This document shows, in pieces, positions 23,376 through 34,293 of a stretch of 64,000 bases of DNA. The stretch is from Clavaria fumosa. Taxonomy: Eukaryota > Basidiomycota > Agaricomycetes > Agaricales > Clavariaceae. Every line of letters starts with the position of its first letter. Within the stretch, counting starts at the first letter, position 1. The notes under the pieces were generated by a model. That model did no database searches, was not told the DNA's origin, and saw nothing but the letters and a program-made list of their open reading frames with translations. The stretch is from NCBI GenBank assembly GCA_951802425.1, contig OX637796.1, positions 2,542,001-2,606,000 of the forward strand, in the 5' to 3' direction. The position numbers and the translations under genes are program-made.

Positions 23376-25648
23376 CTATGCCGAATCGGCGAGGACAACG
23401 GGAGAAGCAGCCGACGAGGGCGATCCGCGCTCTGCAGCGGCGGCCGGGCTAGCGTCGAGGGAGTCTTCTTGCTCGTGCACTTGATCGTAAAGATCAAGGA
23501 ACTGAATAGGGGCAGGCGGAAATAACGTCAGTGAACAGGGCATCTTATCGGGCACAGCAAAAAAAAAAGAGGGTTGAGGGGGGGAAAGGGAAAAGGACGA
23601 AGGGAGGAACGGAAGGAGAAAGAACCCGTGCCTTTTTCTCTTCTTCTATGCGGGTGTGATGGAGCTTGCGCACGTCGTCTTCCATGTGCACGAGCAGCGT
23701 CTGTGGGTCGGATGCGGTGAGCACAGCAGCGGTCATTTGTGATCGGGGAAGAAAGACACGGAATCGGGATACAAAAATAAAAATGGGGGACGGACGCAAG
23801 AATGGAATAAGGTAGTAGGAAACGCCAAGAAACGCGGGAAATGGGGGAAGTGCTTACCCTGATGGACGGAATGCTCAGGCCGCGATAGGTAGACACGCGC
23901 TCTAGGGGCACAGGCTCGGTACCGATGACACGCATGTACTCATGCAGGTACAGCACGTACTGCTCGAGGCACTCGAGGTAGTGCCGCTTCTTGTCGTGTG
24001 ACGAGATGCTGTCGCTTTGGAGAGATGGAGAAGAAGAAAGACCAATAACGAAGTGAGTGACCAAGAAGGAAGGAATAATCATCATAATAATTAAAAAATC
24101 GTGAAATCGTTGCAAGGGAAGCAGCCGTACGGGTCAGTGAGTTTGAAGCCGAGGCTGCGCGCCACGGCGCGGTGGTGCATCTTGCGCTGCGGCTCGCACT
24201 TCCTTTCAGGCTCTTTTTCAGGCGACTCTAGCGTCTGCGTCGGTGTCCATTGAGGGAGATCCGCCATTACCGTTGCCGGAGCTTGGGACGCCGAGGGAGA
24301 AGGATCACTAGAGTGGCCACTACCGTTGGCCATGTCCTTGTCCTTCCCGCCCGAAGAAAGGTTTTGGAGCAGCTCGCTCGGCGTCGGGAATGTCTGCAGT
24401 GGGAGGGACGCGTAGTAGTCGAGGGGACTCTCGTGCAGCAGCTGCAGATTCTGCTGGTGATGATGGTGGTGGTGGTGGTGATGGCGGTGCGGCGCGCGAG
24501 GGGCAGCGGCAGCGGCAGCGTGGTGTACGTCCGGCTGGTGCGTGCCCCGGAGGTGTAGATCTTGAAAGGGCCCCTGAAAGAGGGACGGCTGGAACGGCAG
24601 CGGCGGGTGCGCGTCCGCGCCGTCCAACGCGTAGTCGCCGGCCTGGTGCGCGCGCGCGCGCATCCCCATCGTCGGAAGCCCACCGGCGCTGGCATGCACC
24701 GGGCGGTCGGGGACGTCGGGGACAGAAGAAGCGAGGTGCTGAGGCGGCGCGTGCGCGCGGAGCTCGAACGGGAGCGACGGAAGCGCGATGACGCGGCTGC
24801 GGGGGGGTGCTGCTGCCGCCGACGCGGCCGCGGCGGTGTCGTCGCCATCGGGGGGGGCCTCGAGTTTGGGCGGATGTGCGGCGCGTATTTGGTTTTGGTT
24901 TTGGCTTTGGTTCTGGAGGGGACCGCGGTACAGGAGGTCCTGCTCGTCGGCAGGGTAACGGGGGGACGCGGCTCCGGCGAGCGGTACCGAGCAAGGGTCG
25001 CGGGCGGATGCAGCAAGATCGATGCGAGGGGACGTGGATGGCGAAGACAGGCTCAAGAAGTCGCGGACGATGCTGGCGGAGGAAGACGAAGACGCCGGGA
25101 CCGGCGCATGGAGGACCGCGCTGGTGCTTGTTATGGGGAGGAGCGTAGGAACGGCAGTAGGCTCGCGGTGATGATCGGCGATGGTCATGAGGGGTGGTTC
25201 TCCCAGGCCCGACGCATAATGGGATTGAGCAGGAAAGAAGGACGCGGTAGGCTCGCTAAGCGAGACGCCTGCCATTGCTGTTGCTGCCACGGTTGCACCC
25301 CCTTCGTAAGGCGACCACGGGTTCAGCACGAATGGGTCCGCGGGCTCTCGGGAAACCGATTCAGCCATTGGATTGAGCTGGAATGGTAATTCGCTTTCTG
25401 CTGGCGCGTCATACGAAGCAGGGTAAGGAGACCAGAATAAGAGAGGATATTGGGGGAGAAGGGCATCAGATGCATATTCTCCTGGCTGGTAGCCGTACTG
25501 TGCATATATGCGCTATAAAATTAGAGTTGACATCTAGAGGGGGTGGGGAAAGACGCACTGCGAGCTGAGGATAAGGCTGGTGTAGAGACAAGTCTGGACG
25601 GTGGATATACGAGTCCATCTGTGGGGGGGAAACGAACGACGGGATCAT
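23376..25648 (-). CDS. Uncharacterised protein, member A of divergent paralogous pair
   Basis: Five exons: 25648-25559, 25497-24131, 24014-23858, 23700-23632 and 23501-23376, joining to 602 residues. The long N-terminal part is low complexity: Tyr/Pro at the start, Ser/Ala-rich tracts, an N/Q patch (QNQSQNQNQ), poly-Ala and a run of nine His near 24455-24485. The C-terminal ~100 residues look folded and conserved: HHRAVARSLGFKLTDPDS, DKKRHYLECLEQYVLYLHEY, PVPLERVSTYRGLS, TLLVHMEDDVRKLHH. An acidic, Ser/Ala-rich tail ends SPVVLADSA. This module matches that of the neighbouring divergent gene at 26381, with the same intron positions. Exon 4 may use a GC donor; a GT donor two codons further gives 604 residues. 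A second in-frame ATG is at 25618. Function unknown; a nuclear regulatory role is possible but unsupported. Confidence 0.72.
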
Positions 25649-26380
25649 GCCGCGCCACCAGCTGCGTCATTTATATACGTGTGTACGATGGGATTTCCCC
25701 TGCTTCCTGGCAGACGGACCAAGCCAAGAGGTTCCCGCTCTGGGTAGGGTGTCAGACTCCCCAAGTCATGCGTGTCGTTCGGTCGATGTCGTAGTATACG
25801 CGACGGCCGACCTAACGTTTCCGCCTCATACGGGACTTCTTCTGATGATCAGTGGGAGCGAGATTTTTTTCTTCTTCTTTTCTTCGAGTAGTCAGCCAGT
25901 TTAACGGACCTAGAGAAGTTTTGGTTTTGGTTCTTCTACGAGTAGAGTTTATTGGGGGGGAATTTCGGTGAAGACGGGCGTCATTGTTAGAGAATAGTTC
26001 GGAGATGGGACTGCCAGGTTAGAGTGAGTATAGTACTGTAAATAAAGATAGTTGAACCCCAGAGACGAAAGGGACGGCAATCGACGATGGCGATGGCAGC
26101 AAACCCACCCTCAAAATTTTACCCCGTCGACACTCCGTGTATGTGTTGTGTATAAGTTGATGGCCGTGTTTCAATTTGCTCCGTCTCTGTCTCTCTATCT
26201 ATCTCACGATTACGAGAATGGAATAACCGTTGACTTTGTTCTGATTTTGAATTTCAAATGGTCAACCTTCAACACATAACTCCGTCTCTTTCTTTTCTTT
26301 TCTTTATGATCCGTTCAAATCTCAAGTGGATCGTCTATTTAATCACACAGTGTGAAATATCCTACTCACTAATCAAACCC
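25649..26380. promoter_or_regulatory. Divergent promoter region between paralogues A and B
   Basis: 732 bp between the start codons of two divergent, related genes. It contains a T/C-rich tract at 25861-25891 and repeated TTTTGGTT units near 25918-25932. No open frame with splice or homology support. It probably carries both promoters and long leaders; an in-frame upstream extension of the plus-strand gene (from 26258) lacks conserved sequence. Confidence 0.5.
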
Positions 26381-27351
26381 ATGTACTTCCCCTCCTGGAT
26401 TCGCTTCCCAACTCCCTGCACCTCTTCTTCCTCCGCTCGCTCCTCTTCCTCGTCGCTGTCCTCGCTCGATGACTTCATGCACGCGCTCCCTCTGTCTACC
26501 CCACCGCCGTCCACCCGAGTCCCTTGCGCCATCGACGAGGGTGTGAACGACGTCCCAGTGACGTCGCTTACACCTCCGTCTTCCGTCACCTTCACGACCC
26601 CAGACCGGCAACGCCCGTCAGGGTTGCGCCACCACCAGGACCAAGACCGCGGCCAGGTGCACGCCGAGCACCCCTGCCAGGCGACCGCGCCAGCATCCAC
26701 CTCCGTGACGCGGACGCCGCCGCACAAGACGGGCAGGACGCGTCTCAACATCGCACATCCGTACGCGCGTCTCTACGCTAAACGCGACGCCTCGAAGCGG
26801 CGCAAAATATGGAACCACGCGCTCGAGAAGCTGCTGTTCACCCCCGACGAGCTGTCAGTCTGCCCCGCTTACTATGCTAGTCTTTCGTTGGGGCTGAGGT
26901 CTCACGTCGTGTTCGGTTGCAGCGCGAGCATGGGCGCACCCCACAGGCGCACCATCTACACCGCAAGCCTCGAGGCCCACGTCGACAGACTGCATTCGCA
27001 GCTCTCCGACCTCGGCCTGCCCCTCGTCACCCCAGAACGGCTGGAGACTTTTAGAGGCCTCAACTCCAAAACAGCCAAGGTGAGAGAAATATGCTGGGCA
27101 GGCGAAATAATGAACATGGCAGAGGAGCGTAAATTTATCATCTGTTCCTTTTGCAGAGCATTGTCGCCGGCCTGCAATACGACGCGTCCTTGTCGAAACT
27201 AAAGCTGCTCGAACTCGATCGTTCCGTAAGCAAAACGATCTTTTATTGAAATGCGTTATGCAACCTCTCACACACACTCTCTTTGCAGAATCAATATTTA
27301 CACGGGCTGCTCGGCGACAAGCCCCCGACCACGCGATTGCTGGCATCGTGA
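26381..27351 (+). CDS. Uncharacterised protein, member B of divergent paralogous pair
   Basis: Four exons: 26381-26853, 26923-27079, 27157-27225 and 27289-27351, giving 253 residues. The N-terminal ~100 residues are Ser/Pro/Thr-rich and poorly structured. The C-terminal part is conserved-looking: NIAHPYARLYAKRDASKRRK with a basic cluster, IWNHALEKLLFTPDEL, APHRRTIYTASLEAHVDRLH, PERLETFRGLNSKTAKSIV and LQYDASLSKLKLLELDRS. It has a helical, leucine-containing pattern next to the basic cluster, which would suit a dimerising DNA-binding protein but matches no family I can name. The C-terminal module aligns with that of the divergent neighbour A, and exons 2 and 3 have the same lengths (157 and 69 nt) and phases as exons 3 and 4 of A. 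Confidence 0.75.
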
Positions 27352-28680
27352 TGCGCGGGCCGACCCCCTCGGCCCGCCTCATCCATTTGCTGTATATAAC
27401 AAGCCCACACACAAGACTATATGACCGCACCCACGGACGCTTCTATCTGACAGCGATGGTGTCGTGTCACCTGTAAATAACCTCCTTCTCTTCCTCCTCT
27501 CTCTCTCGCTCTCCCTGGTTGACTCTTTCTCCCAATGGTTATTACTCTCATACAAAGGACTCTCTGTAGCGCGTAGATACTCGTCGTTTTGCGACAACAA
27601 TGGAACATATAAGCATCATTCGAGCTCGATGAACTTACCACACTTTTCGCTGCATACACACGTGCTCACAAGAACGTCAAATGACCCACAGCGGCCCGGG
27701 CGTTCCCTATCCTAATACTTACTGCAATTGGCGACAGGCTACCTTGAATGAACGGGGTTGAGATCGGTTCATATAAAAAGGGGGTGGAGCATCCGCCACT
27801 TAACCACGCATGTCAATGATGGGATCTGCGTGATAGGAGGAGTGGATGACTTCAACAAGGGGGATACATTACTTGGAAGGGTGATTGCCCACTGAGGGCT
27901 TTCCTCATGCGGCTACAGCTGTCGGATCCGAAGTGGTGCTCATGTCACAATTTCTCGGAGGAGGGAAACTGGACATGTGCTTCCCCTTTATGGGTGTGGC
28001 CGTCAGTCAAAGAGTGAACATGAGAAAGCAAGGGGGGGAAAGAGAGAGGCACATGGGGCCGAGATTACGCCCTACCCTCGCAAACAAAGCTTGTTCAAAA
28101 GCCGCACGCATGAACTCTCTAGAACTCGGAAGCGAAGGGGCAGGGAACGAACCCAACGAAGCACCTCGACCTCGCAGCACATCCACCCCCCTCTCCGTCT
28201 CACATGACGTTCTGACGTTCTAACGTGCAGGGAGGGGGGCGAACCCAGCCGGCTGGATACTTGCGGTCTTCGTGGCCCTCCCCCAATCCATATCAAAGGG
28301 GGAAAAAAGCCGCCCAAATACGCAAGGGGGCGTCTTTGCCTTGTTTGGGTCTGATCGACCGCAGTGTGCGTCGCTTTTGGCAAGGAAAGCAGTTCGTGAG
28401 ATTCGGCCTCGCATCGCATACGGAGAAGAAGAAGAAGTGGGGAAAAGGCGTCACACATGCTCTTTTGGTCATCGATGCCGCACATCCCGCGCAGACAGGG
28501 CGCCGCTTCGGACGTTCAATTTGAAGTGCCTATCAATGGAATAAAAGGAACAGGGCGTTGTCATTACTAGCGGATCAAGGAAAGGCATTTAAAGATATGA
28601 CCTGAGAGTTCAATGCTCAATACTTGTGTTAGATCAAGAGATGCGGCCTGAATTTGACGTACTGTACATAGAACCTTTTG
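27352..28680. other. 1.3-kb stretch without a supported gene
   Basis: The longest gene-free stretch in the window. It lies after the stop of paralogue B and beyond the 3' end of SPF30, so it should hold two 3' UTRs. CT-rich tracts occur at 27481-27535. Frames at 27885-28223 (+) and 28072-28485 (-) are open over about 110-140 codons, but they overlap in opposite directions, and I see no splice signals, domain or conserved composition. A non-coding RNA or small gene here cannot be excluded. Confidence 0.5.
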
Positions 28681-29520
28681 TCAATCGTCGCTCTTGGACG
28701 CGAGAAACTTGTGTTTCCCTCTAGGTGCCACTTCAGTCATCCCGCTACCGCTTCCAGTGACCCCAACTGCAAAAGAGAAAATGAGGTGGAGTCAGAGTCT
28801 ATATGCGCGAAGGGAAAAAAGGGGAGACTTAGGAACGACACCGCCGTTACCTCTACCCAGTGGATTGTCAGGCGTCTTGAAAATGCTCGTCCCAGCAACT
28901 CCCGCGATTTGAACGCCCTTTTTCTCCGCCTTCTTGGCGAACTTCTGCCAAGTCGCCTGCTTCTGCAGCTGCTCCTTCGCCTTGGCCGCACGCGCCTCCA
29001 CCTTTTTCTCGTTCTTCTTCTTCTTCTTCTCCCTCTCCTCCTCCTCCACCTTCGTCAATTTGCGCTTGGCCGAAGTCTGCGCCGACCCTGGGCCTGACCC
29101 GGCGCCACTACCCGCTGCATAGCCGGGCGGGAGCGTCTTGATCTCGGACGCCTTCACGAGCTCGGTCGTGTTGTACGCCTTGAAGACGATGCTGTACACG
29201 CGGTTATCGTCCGACCCGCCGACCGCGACGATGCGCGCGGGGTACCACGCGCCGTCGCCGGAGAACTTGGCGAGGCACTCGTCGCCCGCCGCCCACGTGC
29301 GGCCGTGCGCGGCTGCCTTGCGGGACGGCCCTCCCTCGGGCTTCGACGAGGACGAGGCGCTGGCCGCGCGCGCCTGCTCCAGCGCGGCCTGCGTCAGCTC
29401 GATGAGCTGCTTAAGCTCGTCCCGCAGCGACGCGAGCTCTGCGTTCGTGGGATCGGTCGACAGCGCTATCTCGACCTGCGTGAGTTGCACCTGATACGTC
29501 TCGAGATCCGTTTTGTCCAT
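28681..29520 (-). CDS. SMNDC1: Survival motor neuron-related splicing factor SPF30 (Tudor domain)
   Basis: SPF30 helps assemble the spliceosome and binds methylated Sm proteins through a Tudor domain. The start MDKTDLETYQVQLTQVEIAL gives an N-terminal helical region, then the Tudor domain (WAAGDECLAKFSGDGAWYPA, IVFKAYNTTELVKASEI). A Lys-rich helical segment follows (EEEEREKKKKKNEKK, KQATWQKFAKK), with the nuclear-factor ending SIFKTPDNPLGR. A GTAACG donor after this and a CTTTTGCAG acceptor join it to the second exon, which completes the family C terminus VGVTGSGSGMTE...RGKHKF and stops at 28681. Without the splice the conserved C terminus would be missing. The start lies 176 bp from the stop of RIO2, same strand. 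Confidence 0.92.
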
Positions 29521-29696
29521 ATCTCTGGCGGTTTTGTTGGCAAAGCCTCGGACGTCGGGAGTGTCGGTGTCGGGTGAGCGAGGTTCTTGAGCGTGCTGCT
29601 TAGATGGCAGGAGCAGGAAAGGATGCTGATTTCAATCTCCGATTCGGCATAGCAAAAAAAATGAATATTTTTTATGCTGGACTACGGGCCGAAGGT

Positions 29697-31740
<2,044 letters not shown>

Positions 31741-32064
31741 TTCGTTCGCCTAGTCACTTCAAGTTGAGGAACGTACAGTGAGCAATTTACAAGCACGGAG
31801 CGGCGGTGAGAAGACGGACTGCCCAGATTGGGCAGACCGATCACCTCCAAAATAGACCATACAACAGTAGATTTATGACATGTATTCAATCAGGGAACGC
31901 GTGGGCATCGGTTATGGAGTAATAGGGAAGGATTTTCGAGGATTTGGAACGAAAAACTCGTGGAACGAGTTGGCCGCAAAATTCGAGTAATGCAGCGACA
32001 CGGATATTGCAAAAGTCAGAGGTGAAAAAACTCTCTCTGATGCCAAAAAGTACGGGCGGGCTGC
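31741..32064. other. Intergenic, upstream of RIO2 and 3' of Stm1-like gene
   Basis: 324 bp between two minus-strand genes: the promoter of RIO2 and the 3' UTR of the next gene upstream. Nothing further recognised. Confidence 0.45.
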
Positions 32065-33483
32065 TCAGGAAAGGGAAGGAAACGCCGTTTGATCGTCGAC
32101 GTCAACTGCTGCCGCACCGTAACCTCCGTTGGGCTGACGATGACTTTCATGACGTTCCCGACCATCGCGACCCTCTTGCCCGTCTCGCCCGCCACCGCGT
32201 CCACCGCGTCCACCACGACCGCGACCGCCGCCGCGCGAATCGTCACCGCGGAACCGATTGCCGCGACCGCGACCGCCAGAGGGCGGCGGAGGGGCGTTGA
32301 AATCAAGAAAGATTTCTTCTTTCTTCTCTTTCTCTTTCTTTGAACGAGCTTTCGGCTGCTTAGGCTGCACAGAATACAAATAAGAGGAGGGCGACATAAC
32401 GAAAGGAACCGTTTGCATTACTTTGCCAGAAAAATATTCGTCCTCAACCCTTTTGAATTGGGTGACATCTTTCCAATCCTCGGAGACATCAGCTTTCCTT
32501 GCCTCCAGCTTGGGCACGCTGATGGGCTGTTGTTGGGCGTAGTACTGATCAAGAGTGAGAGTGGTGTCTGGCTCTTCCTCCGCGGTTCCTCGGCGTGCTC
32601 GGAGTTCTGGAGCTTTTTCAGTGTTGTCGACCAGTTCAGCAGCAGTAGCAGCAGTAGCAGCAGTCGCATTGCCAGTCGTATCACCCCAGGTGTCATCCAC
32701 AGCGTCAGCCGTGCCGCCCCAGCTGTTATCCACAAGTGCAACATTTCCATCCCTTTCCATCTCTTTGGATGCATCGTTGGAGGCCGCTACCACAGCGTCC
32801 ACTTCATCAGGGCCTTTGTCGCCTCCCCACGACTGATGAATCTTTTTATCGGAGTCCCTGTCACACTGCCCGTCAAAAGGAATCCTTTGAACCAACCGAG
32901 GTAGTTGTACACACGTTTTGCCCGTGGCGCTATGTCTGTCCATACGCGGCCTGCCCGTACCCGTTTGCTTCCGCCCGTCTCTGTCTCCCCCGCGACCGCG
33001 TCCGCGACCTCTCGTTTGTCCATCTAGATCACGTGAATCAGATGAAACGGATCAAGTGGAACAAAGACATCGTCAAGGATGACAGATACTCTGAGGACTC
33101 GCGGGAGAAGAGGAAGTAGGGCTTACATTTCTGGGGTCGTTCTTCATTGGTGACAGCAGCCTGCTGTGTTTCGTTTGGGGCAGATGAATCGGTACCAGTA
33201 GGCGCAGGTCGGGGTCCACCTCCTCTTGAAGGATATCTGCCACCGCGGGGACCCGTTCGAGAGGATTTAGGTGGAGGAGGAGCTGCAGCTGCAGGAGCAG
33301 GGGCAGAAGGTGCCGGCGCTGGCGTTGGAGACGGGGAGGAGTCAATGTCTTTGATACAAGTACACGCGCCGATCGTTGAGAACAAAGAGATGAGGAGAAT
33401 CACGTCAGTCAGCGTCAAACGACACTGAGTCGCGGTCACTCACCCTCTAAGATTGCGAATGGATTTTGGGTGGCCACCGGCAT
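32065..33483 (-). CDS. Stm1/HABP4-SERBP1-type ribosome-associated RNA-binding protein
   Basis: Members of this family (yeast Stm1, animal SERBP1/HABP4) bind idle ribosomes and RNA. The first exon is MPVATQNPFAILE with a GTGAGT donor, followed by a Pro/Ala-rich segment and an RG-rich stretch (GPRGGRYPSRGGG). The core homology is RPRMDRHSATGKTDSDKKIH with QSWGGDKG, formed only when the intron near 32894-32942 is removed. Further on come acidic repeats SWGGTADAVDDTWGDTTG, the motif LTLDQYYAQQ, and a C-terminal RGG region (RGRGGRGGRGGGRDGQ) ending AFPSLS. The RG repeats and family core support RNA and ribosome binding. Membership is clear, the exact orthologue less so. Confidence 0.85.
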
Positions 33484-34293
33484 GATTGACGGGGCCTATT
33501 GAGTCGCCGCGAGCGCAGACAGTATCCCGGAAAACTCGAGATTGAGTCGCAGCAAACTCTGCGGGATCAGGCGGGGGGGGGCTGACGAGCAAAAGCGGAA
33601 ACAACGGTCAAAGGGACGATAATAGGTCCAGCTGTTAATCTGATTGGGCAAAAATGAAGGACTTGGAGGAGGGTGGTTGGTCCGTGCAAGCCTGCGAGGG
33701 CTATACAGTTTATGGGAATGTTACAACGCAGCCGAACTTGGCCGTCGGACATTTACCAGCTTAGCGGAGTTAGCTGAGCTTTAACTTTAAGCGGAGATTT
33801 CCCTGGTTGGCCTCAGACGGCCCATAGTGCTGAGCAATGCTCGTAGAGGTGGGAGTGTTGCTCGACAATATCATCGTTGACCCTGAACTCAAGACGTCCA
33901 ATTCTGACAGATAAGGGGTGCGCTGATTATAGGTACAATTAGCAACCTATCCACGGGTGTATGGTTCCAATACCGTGGTGTGAGCGTGGGTGGGGGTCAA
34001 TTCAACTGAGGTGGGGATTTTACTCAGTTACCGTACGCGCCGACATGAGGCACGCTGGCGCTCACATTTGCACTGGCACTGGACACTCCTCGTTCAGTCG
34101 GTCTTTGGTCACAGTTTAGTGAGCGTCATCCTTTATCCGAGCCTCCACCAACCTACGGAAGAAGAACGTAAGAAGAAAAAAAAACGCAACTAGCCTTCTG
34201 ACCGTCGCCGTTGTTGCTCGTCGTCCCCTTCACGTAATCCAACGACCAACTCCAATAAGTTGGATCACGCACGGCATCGCATTCCATCCAGCG
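33484..34293. promoter_or_regulatory. Divergent promoter region, Stm1-like gene / SPP1
   Basis: 810 bp between divergent starts. Near 33573-33583 there is a short G run, and at 34170-34190 an A-rich tract; C/T-rich sequence precedes the SPP1 start. Open frames inside are short and unsupported. Confidence 0.45.

Noticed and set aside
24461..24485. Trinucleotide run considered as a CRISPR-like or satellite array
   Set aside because: It is a short codon repeat for histidine within an exon, with no spacers.
24562..25389. 275-codon open frame on the plus strand opposite paralogue A
   Set aside because: It is Gly/Arg-rich antisense of a low-complexity exon. The minus-strand reading is supported by conserved sequence and intron positions.
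26258..26380. N-terminal extension of paralogue B starting at 26258
   Set aside because: The extra 41 codons are hydrophobic and T-rich like an untranslated leader, and lack conserved sequence. The ATG at 26381 is the better start.
25649..27351. Mating-type (HD1/HD2) locus suggested by the divergent gene pair
   Set aside because: Neither protein has the homeodomain WFxNxR motif, and none of the usual neighbours (for example a mitochondrial intermediate peptidase) is present in this window. Only the head-to-head layout is similar.
27885..28485. Two overlapping open frames of about 110-140 codons in the long gap
   Set aside because: They overlap on opposite strands, show no splice sites, no domain, and composition typical of chance frames. 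Kept only as an open question.
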